A stretch of 64,000 nt of DNA from Streptomyces nymphaeiformis (GTDB lineage: Bacteria; Actinomycetota; Actinomycetes; Streptomycetales; Streptomycetaceae), in assembly GCF_014203895.1 (NCBI RefSeq), contig NZ_JACHJY010000003.1, positions 310,001-374,000 on the forward strand. The letters are read 5' to 3'. Numbering within the stretch: position 1 is the first letter of the stretch; every line of letters begins with the position of its first letter. Made by a program: the position numbers and the translations under genes. The notes under the pieces are model-generated. The model saw only the letters and a list, made by a program, of their open reading frames with translations. It made no database searches and had not been told where the DNA came from. Shown piece by piece: positions 43,240 through 50,855 of the stretch.

Positions 43240-45461
43240 CAGGGAGCGGTTCCTTCCAAGGGGGCCGGATCGAGTAATTGCAGGCCGCTCAACGGGGACG
43301 GGTCCATGTCCTCCCACACGAGTGACGGCCGGGCCGGATGCCGTACGGGATCGCCATAGGCATTCCCCCGGTAGCCCCAGACACGTTCGGGTAGGTCGGT
43401 CATCGGCCCAGTAGGCTGCAACGGGTCGAGCCGGGAGGCGTGCTCGTACGTTTGGGCTGCGCGGTCCCAGAGAACTACGGGGACGCCCAGCGCGAGGCAC
43501 ACGTCGAGTAGCCGGGCGCGCTGTCCAGGGGGCCCGTGCAGCACGACCTGGCGGGTGTTGCGGTGACTGGTCTTCAGCAGCAGGGCGACCTGCTGCTCGG
43601 TGCCGCAGTCGCCGTCGACGACGAGTGGCGTCCCGTGCCCGCTCTGCCAGCGGCGGCGCTGCGCGTCCTCGCGGTTCCTCACCAGGGCACTCATCTCAGG
43701 GCAGCTGAGCGTGAGCTGGAACTCGGCACCGAGCGGCACACCTTGATCGAACATGTTCTCGGGTCCCGGGTTCCACTCGTCGACGGGCAAGTGCAGTGCC
43801 GCCCGGTCCACGACGACGCTGACGAGGGGGACGTGGTCCTTGCCGTCATTGGACTGGACGCCGTGGACGGCGTCGCGGACTGCCCGCGCCACCTCCTCCG
43901 CCGTCAGCGGGCGGTCAGTGACAGAGGGGAGCGGGGCCGGCGGGCTGTCCGTACGAAGGAGCCAGACCTTGCATCGGTACCGGCCCTCGGGATCGTCGTC
44001 GCCGCGGCTGGCCTCCACTAGTACGCGGGACGTGGATGCGGGGCGGTGCGCTGCCCATCGGCCGGCATCGGAGCGACGCTCCGCAAGTGCCGAGGGATGG
44101 ATTCCGAGCCGCTCGGAAACACGGTTATTCCACTCCCGGAGCGTGGTCCTTTTCCGCTCGTCCACGGCTGCGGCAACGTACTCGACGAGATGCAACAGGG
44201 CAGGAACCTGCGGGGTACCGTCAGGCACGGGAGCGCTGTCTGAAAGGGCTTCCAACCCCTCCACGGCACATTCGAGGTCGTCGGTAGACAACCGGACTGG
44301 GCGCAACACCTCGGGTAGCGGCGTGAACCGCAGTGCCGACAGCGCCGCGCGTGGCACCAAGGCGGGATCGTCTTCGACGATCCCGCGCAACTCGGTCATC
44401 AGCCGCTCGTGTTCGCCAACCGACAGCAGAGCACTGCTGCCCAAGGCCCGGCCGCGGGCGAGGAGGTTGGTGAGTTCCGCCCGCGCGGCCCGGCTCTTCA
44501 CACCAGACGTCGAAGCCAGCGACTCACTGAGGGTTGCCAGCGCCCGCGGGTGTTCCGACAACAGTGGGACGAGCTCCGGAACGGATGGTGAGTAGTCGTC
44601 GGGCACAGAAAGACCCAGCCGCTGCACGAGCGTCCGCGCATGGGTCACACACAAAGAAGGGTCCTCGAGCAATGCCCATAGCGGGCGCAGGAGGTCTTCC
44701 TCTGCCTGTGTAAGTGCCCGCGGGACGGGCGGCCTGCCAGAGAGGGCCGTCTGTCCGGAATGTGCGCTCAATCTCGACGACAGTGCCGCACTGATGTCGA
44801 TCAGCCGAGGCGAGCAATCGCCGTATTTCTGCAGGAGATCCACGAATTGCGGGTCGTCGGCGAAGGAGCGAGCCGGGCAGGCGTGCAGACGGCGGTTCTC
44901 GAAGGCGTCGTCGTCGTGTACGACCACTCCGACGAGATGGCCCTCGCAGAAGACCGCGCTTCCAGATGCTCCGGACCACGCCTGCTTGCCATCCGCGCGC
45001 TTCCCGGGTGCTGGTTCCTGGTCCAGGACGTACAGATCCCGGGCGTCGTCACCGCCGGAAAGCGGAGGTAACACTCCCCTCAGATACTCGACGCCGCGTT
45101 GCCCCTCTTTGACGGTTGCCAAGGGATACCCAAGTCCCTCGTAGCGCAGCGGAGCGCTGCCGACCGGGCGGCCCCACAGCACCGTCCCGGAAATCTCGAC
45201 CGGGTCCCCCAATCGCAGCAGAGCGACGTCACGACCTGGGTCAGGCGCCCACAGCACGGTCGCCCTGCGGGGCGATCTATCGGAATCCCGAGGGTGTCCA
45301 ACTCGAACATCGATCTCCGACCACGGCTCACCACTACTCTTGTCCACCACAACATGCCGGGCAGTGAGCACCAGACGAGGCGCGATCAGATAGCCAGTTC
45401 CGACGCAGCGATACTTGTCGACACCACCACTGCGGATGAGTGCCAGCCTTCGCTGGTCCAA
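43239..45461 (-). CDS. Trypsin-like protease with VMAP-type C-terminal region
   Basis: A protein of about 740 residues. Residues ~1-215 are a chymotrypsin-fold protease with an intact triad: His in LVLTARHVVVD, Asp in PGRDVALLRLG, Ser in WSGASGSAVFCEG. No signal peptide is present, so it acts in the cytosol. A helical death-fold-like stretch of about 90 residues follows (DLLRPLWALLEDPSLCV), resembling effector-associated adaptor domains. The last ~300 residues resemble the VMAP C-terminal domain (LHLPVDEWNPGPENMFDQG). TTG 45461 is chosen: GAGG is six bases upstream and it begins next to the trypco2 stop; the longer frame from 45530 lies within the previous gene. In known ternary systems the protease is probably activated by the AAA+/vWA partners after infection is sensed. 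Confidence 0.82.
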   Translation of the reverse strand: MDQRRLALIRSGGVDKYRCVGTGYLIAPRLVLTARHVVVDKSSGEPWSEIDVRVGHPRDSDRSPRRATVLWAPDPGRDVALLRLGDPVEISGTVLWGRPVGSAPLRYEGLGYPLATVKEGQRGVEYLRGVLPPLSGGDDARDLYVLDQEPAPGKRADGKQAWSGASGSAVFCEGHLVGVVVHDDDAFENRRLHACPARSFADDPQFVDLLQKYGDCSPRLIDISAALSSRLSAHSGQTALSGRPPVPRALTQAEEDLLRPLWALLEDPSLCVTHARTLVQRLGLSVPDDYSPSVPELVPLLSEHPRALATLSESLASTSGVKSRAARAELTNLLARGRALGSSALLSVGEHERLMTELRGIVEDDPALVPRAALSALRFTPLPEVLRPVRLSTDDLECAVEGLEALSDSAPVPDGTPQVPALLHLVEYVAAAVDERKRTTLREWNNRVSERLGIHPSALAERRSDAGRWAAHRPASTSRVLVEASRGDDDPEGRYRCKVWLLRTDSPPAPLPSVTDRPLTAEEVARAVRDAVHGVQSNDGKDHVPLVSVVVDRAALHLPVDEWNPGPENMFDQGVPLGAEFQLTLSCPEMSALVRNREDAQRRRWQSGHGTPLVVDGDCGTEQQVALLLKTSHRNTRQVVLHGPPGQRARLLDVCLALGVPVVLWDRAAQTYEHASRLDPLQPTGPMTDLPERVWGYRGNAYGDPVRHPARPSLVWEDMDPSPLSGLQLLDPAPLEGTAP

Positions 45462-45462
45462 C

Positions 45463-45780
45463 TCAATCCTCGTCGGCCCAGGACCCTGACACGTCCTGGC
45501 TGATCTCGGGGCTCGAGCCCCCTGCGGCACGGTCCTTGACCTGCAGCTTCAAAGTCAGCTTGTGCGTGCGAGCGGTGGAGTGCTCGCCGCTCGCGCCTGT
45601 CGTCGCCACGCCGAAGTTCAGCTTGCCATCGCCCTTGAGCCCGTCCCGGAGCTCGAGAAGCAGCTCCAACTGGACATCCTCGATCTGAAAGGCGAACTGC
45701 TGCCGGGCGCTCTGAGCCTGGGCTTGGTACAGCTCCTCCCGCAGCTCTTCTATGGCTGCGGCCAGCCCGATGGTCGACAT
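45463..45780 (-). CDS. Trypco2-domain protein
   Basis: A 105-residue protein, first gene of the protease-MoxR-vWA cluster. It starts MSTIGLAAAIEELREELYQA and continues FQIEDVQLELLLELRDGLKG, the pattern of trypsin-co-occurring domain 2, which pairs with cytosolic trypsin-like proteases in conflict systems. It may be a substrate or regulator of the protease encoded next. ATG 45780 has GGGAG five bases upstream. The stop lies two bases before the protease TTG start, consistent with coupled translation. Confidence 0.85.
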   Translation of the reverse strand: MSTIGLAAAIEELREELYQAQAQSARQQFAFQIEDVQLELLLELRDGLKGDGKLNFGVATTGASGEHSTARTHKLTLKLQVKDRAAGGSSPEISQDVSGSWADED

Positions 45781-46246
45781 TCCCGCTCCCCGTAACCACT
45801 GTTGTTCGGCTCGCCCCGATCCGCGACTGCACTGCTGCGCATCGGCAACGCGTGGGCAGCACAAGCGTGTTGAGCCGCCAACGGCACTCATCGGATGATA
45901 ACGATTTGCCTGGTGATCAGTCCATAGGGTCCCGGTAGACCGCCGGTGCGTGGGACCGCGCACACCGAACGCATCGATCGGCGCGGCGACGGCCTGCAAC
46001 CGGACTCGCTCCCGCGCGACTCTCCCGGCGTCGGTCAGCCCGCCGCCCTGCGCGTGTCCCACCCACCCAGACCTACCGGACCCGACGGCGGCCGTCAGGC
46101 GTATCCCCCGACATCACCCATTCAAGTTCAGTAACCACCTGGCCTTCAGCCAGCACCCCACCCATCCCGCCCTACCGATACCCAGCGGCGGAATACCCGG
46201 AGCCTGCCGTTGATTGGTCTTTGCAGAGATCACGGGAGGGGTGCTG
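45781..46246. other. Divergent intergenic region
   Basis: About 465 bases between the trypco2 cluster (minus) and the NucS-like gene (plus). No credible coding frame was found. It should carry both promoters, but I could not settle on -10/-35 pairs. No repeat or hairpin stands out. Confidence 0.5.
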
Positions 46247-47173
46247 GTGGCCGAGCTGATGTTGTTCCGGCGGGACGCGGACGGGCGGGATGTCGAGCTG
46301 TCCGGTGCGACGGTGGCGCTCGAGGTGGAGCTGCAGCGGCGGGTCGAGGCCGGGCTGGAGCAGATGCTCGGTATCCGGTTCGTGGCGTCGGAGTATGCGA
46401 CTGGTCCGTGGCACCGGGGCCGGATCGACACCCTGGGGCTGGACGAGAACGGCAGCCCGGTGGTGATCGAGTTCAAGAAGGGGTCCGACAGCGGGGTGCT
46501 GTCGCAGGCCGTCTCATATCTGTCCTGGCTGCGCTCGGCGCAGCACGAGTTCGGGGCCCTCGTCCGGAAGGTGCTGGGCGCGGAGGCCGCCGAATCGATC
46601 AACTGGCGCCGTCCGCGGATGGTCTGCATCGCGGCCGGCTTCTCCCACCACGACCGTGTGGCCGTGCAGTGGCTGCCCGAGCGGATCGACCTTGTGCGCT
46701 ACCGGGTCTTCGAGGGCGGCCTGCTGAGCCTGCTGCTCGTCGATTCCTCACCCGGCTCGCCGAGCGCCGCTTCGTCTCGGCGGAGCCGGGAGCGGGACAC
46801 GGTGGCCGGCAGCGCGTCGGCGACTCCTGCACCGACGGGTGCCGGCCTCGTGCCGGAGTCCTTGCGGGACCTGTACGCGGAGCTGGACGAGGCGCTCACG
46901 GCGTGGGGCGAGGTCGAGGTGGCGCCGCTGCGGCACTACATCGCCTACCGGCGGCTGGTAAACGTGGCCTCGGTGATCTTCCGTCCGAAGCACGAGGTCA
47001 TCCTGGTCTATCTCAGACTCGACCCCGACACGGTCGCGCTGGAGGAGGCCTTCACCCGGGACATGCGCGGTATCGGGCATCTCGGAACGGGGGACCTGGA
47101 GGTACGTCTCGCCTCGGCGGCCGACCTGGAGAAGGCGGCGCCGTTGATCCGGCGGGCGTTCGAGGCAGCCTGA
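46247..47173 (+). CDS. NucS/DUF91-like nuclease domain with C-terminal DUF5655
   Basis: A 308-residue protein. The N-terminal ~110 residues contain the RecB/NucS-like nuclease signature: GRIDTLGLDENGSPVVIEFK has Asp and E-x-K, followed by SQAVSYLSWLRSAQ. The C-terminal ~105 residues match DUF5655 (ALTAWGEVEVAPLRHYIAYR, LRLDPDTVALEEAF), a domain usual in such proteins. GTG 46247 is preferred because GGAGG lies seven bases upstream; the frame stays open to TTG 46214. The family probably binds or cuts DNA. A perfect 20-bp terminator follows, separating it from the convergent methylase. Restriction partner or housekeeping nuclease cannot be decided from sequence. Confidence 0.75.
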   Translation: MAELMLFRRDADGRDVELSGATVALEVELQRRVEAGLEQMLGIRFVASEYATGPWHRGRIDTLGLDENGSPVVIEFKKGSDSGVLSQAVSYLSWLRSAQHEFGALVRKVLGAEAAESINWRRPRMVCIAAGFSHHDRVAVQWLPERIDLVRYRVFEGGLLSLLLVDSSPGSPSAASSRRSRERDTVAGSASATPAPTGAGLVPESLRDLYAELDEALTAWGEVEVAPLRHYIAYRRLVNVASVIFRPKHEVILVYLRLDPDTVALEEAFTRDMRGIGHLGTGDLEVRLASAADLEKAAPLIRRAFEAA

Positions 47174-47181
47174 CGCAACGA

Positions 47182-47227
47182 GAAGGGCGGCTGGTGCATC
47201 GGTCATTCGATGCACCAGCCGCCCTTC
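47182..47227. terminator. Bidirectional terminator with a perfect 20-bp stem
   Basis: Bases 47182-47201 pair without mismatch with 47208-47227 around a six-base loop (GTCATT). It lies between the convergent stops at 47173 and 47272. Confidence 0.93.
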
Positions 47228-47271
47228 GGTGTCTACGGCCCGCCGGCCCCGGGCTCTCTCCGCTCTCACGA

Positions 47272-48018
47272 TCACGCCTCCGGCCCAGCCAGGTCGAAGT
47301 CGTCCTTGGTCAGCTCGGCGCGGAGCCGCTGCTCTGCCACGTCGGCGTAGTGCGAGGACAGCTCGACGCCCACGAAGCGACGTCCCTCGCGAAGGGCCGC
47401 GACGCCCGTGGAGCCGCTGCCGGTGAACGGGTCGAGGACGGTGCCGCCCTCGGGGCAGACCTGGACGAGCTGCTGCATGATCTCGACGGGCTTCTGCGTG
47501 ATGTGCACCCGGTCCTTGCGGGGCTGGGAGGCGATGTAGTGGCCGGGCAGATAGAGGTCGCGGGTGTTGTCGAGGGATCCCTTGACGCCCCAGATGATGA
47601 ACTCGGAGTCCTGCTTCGGCCCGCCCTTGCGGGGCCGGCTGGCGGGCTTGATCCACGGGATGGTGCCGCTCCAGGTCCACCCGGCCATCTGCAGGGCGTC
47701 GGACGTTGTCGGTTCCTGGCGCCAGTCGGAGAAGACCATGGCCACCGCGTGCTCGGTCGAGGCCCGGTACGCCTCGGTGAGCAGTTCGGTCAGCCAGGAG
47801 CGGTAGGAGCGCTGGTCGCGGTTCTCGCCGGGGAAATTGGCGAGGTCGTGGGCACTGTTGCTGGTGACGTACTTGGCGCGCGCGGTCCGCCCGGTGCGTT
47901 CCGAGCTCGTACGGCCGCCGGAGTTGTACGGCGGGTCGGTGATCACGGCGTTGACGCTCTCGTCCGGAAGGGACTTCAGGACGGTCAGGGCGTCGCCCCG
48001 GTGCAGCATGTAGCTCAT
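47272..48018 (-). CDS. Orphan DNA adenine methyltransferase (beta-class)
   Basis: A 248-residue site-specific methyltransferase. The catalytic motif IV is near the N-terminus (VNAVITDPPYNSGG) and the SAM-binding motif I is near the C-terminus (TVLDPFTGSGSTGVAALREG, then RRFVGVELSSHYADVAEQRL), the beta-class order used by N6A and N4C enzymes; DPPY favours adenine. No restriction gene adjoins it in the same operon. Orphan methylases of this size are common on conjugative elements and phages, where they protect entering DNA, and this gene is divergent from the conjugation operon. Start ATG 48018; downstream is a strong terminator. Confidence 0.88.
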   Translation of the reverse strand: MSYMLHRGDALTVLKSLPDESVNAVITDPPYNSGGRTSSERTGRTARAKYVTSNSAHDLANFPGENRDQRSYRSWLTELLTEAYRASTEHAVAMVFSDWRQEPTTSDALQMAGWTWSGTIPWIKPASRPRKGGPKQDSEFIIWGVKGSLDNTRDLYLPGHYIASQPRKDRVHITQKPVEIMQQLVQVCPEGGTVLDPFTGSGSTGVAALREGRRFVGVELSSHYADVAEQRLRAELTKDDFDLAGPEA

Positions 48019-48515
48019 GGGAAGGACCTCTCTCAGGGCATGGCGGGGCTGGGCCCGCTCCAGGCAGCGCTCAACGGTGTTCCACCGGGGCGGGGTTGTT
48101 CCGGAGGTTAGCGGCGATCTCCGGCCGCACCCAGCAAGGCGGGCCGTCCTGCGGGCCCGGGGCCGGGAGTCGTTTGGTGCGGCCGGAATCCCGGTCTACT
48201 GTCTCGCCGTGTCACCGGGCAGGAGCCTCGCTCCACCGCCGCTGACCTGTGCTTATCCGTGCTGTCTCGTCCAGTCGAGCGGTATCGAAGGCACGTTGCC
48301 CTCGTCTTTCCCGCACACCGTCAGGAGCCCCGGTGTACTGCCTGAGATTACGAGCGCGGCTGGCTGCCGCGCGTGACCTGCGACCGGCGTCCGGGAGCCA
48401 CCAACTCCCCTGACCCCGGGCTCGCCCGAGAGGCGGATGCACATCGGCGCGGTGCCGGCGGCTTTGCACGAGAAGCCGGCACCGCGCCTCCTACGAACAC
48501 CGAGGAGCCGCTGCG
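48019..48515. other. Divergent region upstream of the conjugation operon
   Basis: About 500 bases without a convincing gene. It should hold the promoters of the orphan methylase and the conjugation operon. The main structure is the hairpin at 48446-48488. TTGGTGCGGCCG-like text at 48172-48185 also occurs at 4027-4040, but repeats of this length are expected by chance here. Confidence 0.5.
48446..48488 (+). promoter_or_regulatory. Hairpin in the leader of the conjugation operon
   Basis: Perfect 13-bp stem, 48446-48458 with 48476-48488 (GGCGCGGTGCCGG and complement), 17-base loop with a competing inner GGCTT/AAGCC pairing. It ends 28 bases before the first small ORF (ATG 48516), where it could act as attenuator or block ribosome access. 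Confidence 0.5.
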
Positions 48516-48602
48516 ATGCAGCATGTCCTGATACCCCCGCGCCCCGACCCGACGCCGTCACCCGGCCGACCCCGCCGCCCCGGTGAGCGGCGGCGGCGAT
48601 GA
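48516..48602 (+). CDS. 28-residue leader ORF coupled to the peptidoglycan hydrolase gene
   Basis: ATG 48516 follows GAGGAG by eight bases, a strong ribosome site, and the frame ends in TGA overlapping the next ATG (ATGA, 48599-48602). The peptide starts MQHVLIPPRPDPTPSP and ends GERRRR, rich in proline and arginine. The hydrolase gene has no good ribosome site of its own, so this ORF probably delivers ribosomes to it. It may also act as a regulatory leader because a hairpin lies just upstream. Confidence 0.6.
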   Translation: MQHVLIPPRPDPTPSPGRPRRPGERRRR

Positions 48603-49741
48603 AGAAGACCACCAAGGGCGTCGTCGGCCTGTTCACGGCCGGCTCGATGCTGCTGGTCGTGCCGATCCTCGCCTTCGGCGCCGGCACCGCTTCGGCCTCC
48701 TGCCCGACCGACGGCGCGCAGTCCGTGGACACCGCGGCCGTCGCCGACCAGGTGAAGGCCATCCTGGCAGGGGGCGGCAAGACGTCGGTCTCCGTGCCCG
48801 GTCTGAACAATCCGGCCGAGCAGATCCCCTTCGCCAAGACGATCCAGGCCACCGGCGTCGCGATGAACTTCCCGGCCCGCGGGCAGATCGTGGCCCTGGC
48901 GACCGCCCTGCAGGAGAGCGGGCTGCGGAACCTGACCTGGGGCGACCGCGACTCGCTGGGTCTGTTCCAGCAGCGGCCGTCGATGGGCTGGGGCACGGCG
49001 AACGAGATCCTCGACCCGGTGCACGCCAGCACCAAGTTCTACGAAGGGCTCAAGCAGGTCTCGGGCTGGGAGTCCCTGTCGATCACCCAGGCCGCCCAGG
49101 CGGTGCAGCGGTCGGGCTTCCCCGAGGCGTACGCCAAGTGGGAGCCACTGGCCACCGCTCTGCAGAAGGCCATCGAGCCTCTGCTGCCGAAGGCCAGTGG
49201 CGGTGGCATGTCACCGGATCCGGCGCCGGACGGTGCCGGCGGTCCTTCTCCCGGCACTGCGGGCGGCTGTAGCGCCGAAGGGGACGGGACCGACTTCGGC
49301 ACCATCCCGCCCGGCGCGCTGCCAGCCGAGTACAAGATCCCCACCAACGCTCCGCGAGAAGTCCAGACGGCGATCCGTTGGGCGCTCGGCCAGCTCGGCA
49401 CGCCGTACCAGTGGGGCGGGACCTGCACGAACTCCCACGGCACGGAGGCCATGGGCCGGTGCGACTGCTCCTCCCTGATGCAGCAGGCGTACAAGGCCGC
49501 CGGGGTCACCCTGACGCGGACGACGTACACGCAGGTCAAGGAGGGCAAGCCGGTCTCGGCCGACGCCCTTCGACCGGGTGACCTCATCTTCACCGAGGGC
49601 ACGGCCGCCGTACCCGAGCACGTCGGCATGGCCATCGGCCAGGGCCTGATCGTGCACGCCCCGCGCCCCGGCGACGTCGTCCGCATCACCACTGTCGCCG
49701 CCTGGAAACCCGGGATTCTCGCGGTCCGCCGAGTCGTCTGA
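48599..49741 (+). CDS. Secreted transglycosylase-like/NlpC-P60 peptidoglycan hydrolase of the conjugation system
   Basis: A 380-residue exported protein. The N-terminus KKTTKGVVGLFTAGSMLLVV ending ...AFGAGTASA is a signal peptide. Residues ~80-190 resemble a goose-lysozyme/transglycosylase-like region (IVALATALQESGLRNL, DSLGLFQQRPSMGWG). The C-terminal ~135 residues are NlpC/P60 with Cys in MGRCDCSSLMQQAYKAAG and His in PEHVGMAIGQGLIVHAPRPG. Such two-domain hydrolases open the cell wall for conjugation machinery in Gram-positive bacteria (VirB1-like role). It is coupled by ATGA to a small leader ORF and precedes pilin-, VirB8-, VirB6- and VirB4-like genes. Confidence 0.88.
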   Translation: MKKTTKGVVGLFTAGSMLLVVPILAFGAGTASASCPTDGAQSVDTAAVADQVKAILAGGGKTSVSVPGLNNPAEQIPFAKTIQATGVAMNFPARGQIVALATALQESGLRNLTWGDRDSLGLFQQRPSMGWGTANEILDPVHASTKFYEGLKQVSGWESLSITQAAQAVQRSGFPEAYAKWEPLATALQKAIEPLLPKASGGGMSPDPAPDGAGGPSPGTAGGCSAEGDGTDFGTIPPGALPAEYKIPTNAPREVQTAIRWALGQLGTPYQWGGTCTNSHGTEAMGRCDCSSLMQQAYKAAGVTLTRTTYTQVKEGKPVSADALRPGDLIFTEGTAAVPEHVGMAIGQGLIVHAPRPGDVVRITTVAAWKPGILAVRRVV

Positions 49742-49830
49742 CCGGCACCTCTCCCCTCTCTCCCCTTTCCCGCACCGCCGCTCCACCCCCATGGGCTTCG
49801 GCGTGCCTTCATTCGAACTGGAGTTCCCTT

Positions 49831-50139
49831 ATGTATCTCGCCGACCAGGTCATGCAGCTCGCCTACGACCCCGGGATCAAGCCGAACGAGGGCGGACTGC
49901 CGGGCCTGAACGTCCTCAAGCAGGTGATGGGCTCCATCAACCTCTTCGGTCTCGTCGCCGTGGTCGGCGCCCTCGCCGTCAGCGCGGGCGTGTGGGCCTG
50001 GGGCCACCACTCCGGCGGCCACCAGGCCGAGGCCAACGGCAAGAAGGGCGTCCTGGTGAGCGCCGGCGCGGCCCTTCTGCTCGGCGCGGCAAACGGTGTG
50101 GTGGCGTTCTTCAGCACGCTGGGGACGCAGGTCCGCTGA
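49831..50139 (+). CDS. Small two-TM conjugation protein (VirB2/TrbC-like, DUF6112-type)
   Basis: A 102-residue membrane protein with hydrophobic segments at ~38-57 (LFGLVAVVGALAVSAGVWAW) and ~75-95 (VLVSAGAALLLGAANGVVAF), separated by a charged loop. Size, topology and position next to VirB8- and VirB6-like genes suggest a pilin-like subunit of a type IV secretion apparatus. ATG 49831 has GGAG seven bases upstream. The stop overlaps the next ATG (TGATG). Function is inferred from context. Confidence 0.72.
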   Translation: MYLADQVMQLAYDPGIKPNEGGLPGLNVLKQVMGSINLFGLVAVVGALAVSAGVWAWGHHSGGHQAEANGKKGVLVSAGAALLLGAANGVVAFFSTLGTQVR

Positions 50140-50828
50140 TGCCTTCCCACTCCTCCAACCCCAGCGGCGCATCTCGCGTGCGCCGCCGGGCGTTGCTCGG
50201 CACCGTCGTCCTGGCGGTGCTCGTCGCCCTCGCCGGCCTGGCCGCCTACCTCACCCGCGACGGCAGGACCCCAGCCAAGACCGCGGCGGCGCGTCCGAGT
50301 TCGCCAACGTCTTTTTCCTCGGCCGTCTCGCCGTCCGGGCCGCCCACGGTGACCACCCGTCCCCGCTCCCTGCCCGTTCCGCCGAGGACCACCGACCCGA
50401 TCGCCTTCGGGAAGGCAGCCGCAGCGGCGTTGTGGTCGTACGACACCCGGGCGTACCCGCAGGCCGAACTGCGGCGCGCTCTGCACGCGTGGCTGACCTC
50501 GGAGGCCAAGTACGCCGACGCGGCCTCGGTCGACCGGGGTATCCCCTCGGCGGTGCTGTGGAAGGAGATGGCCGCCAACGGCCAGTTCGCCACCGCCACG
50601 GTGAACGAGGGGCACTTCCCGAACGCGTTCACCCGGGCCCTTCAGGAGGACCCGGGCGCGATCACCCAGGCGTACATCTACGCCGTCACGGTCTCCGGCA
50701 AGCAGTCGATCGCCTGGAAGGGCTCGCCCGCCGGCGGTGCGGAGAGCCGCTCCACCACCCTCGCGGTCCAGTGCCGCCCCCACCAGCCCTGCGCCCTGGC
50801 CGGCGTCATGCCGTCCGTCGCGCCCTGA
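50139..50828 (+). CDS. VirB8/TcpC-like conjugation membrane protein
   Basis: A 229-residue protein with one N-terminal membrane anchor (ALLGTVVLAVLVALAGLAAY), a Pro/Ser/Thr-rich spacer, and a ~150-residue extracellular domain (DPIAFGKAAAAALWSYDTRA, VNEGHFPNAFTRAL). This single-pass layout with an NTF2-like outer domain is that of VirB8/TcpC assembly factors. The ATG overlaps the upstream stop. It lies between the pilin-like and VirB6-like genes. No catalytic motif is expected or seen; assignment rests on topology and neighbourhood. Confidence 0.68.
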   Translation: MPSHSSNPSGASRVRRRALLGTVVLAVLVALAGLAAYLTRDGRTPAKTAAARPSSPTSFSSAVSPSGPPTVTTRPRSLPVPPRTTDPIAFGKAAAAALWSYDTRAYPQAELRRALHAWLTSEAKYADAASVDRGIPSAVLWKEMAANGQFATATVNEGHFPNAFTRALQEDPGAITQAYIYAVTVSGKQSIAWKGSPAGGAESRSTTLAVQCRPHQPCALAGVMPSVAP

Positions 50829-50855
50829 CCCCCGTTCCCGAAAGGAGGTACCACC

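Noticed and set aside
48017..48376. 119-codon plus-strand frame in the region upstream of the conjugation operon
   Set aside because: No ribosome site, low-complexity Arg/Pro/Ala composition and overlap with the methylase start region; no family features.
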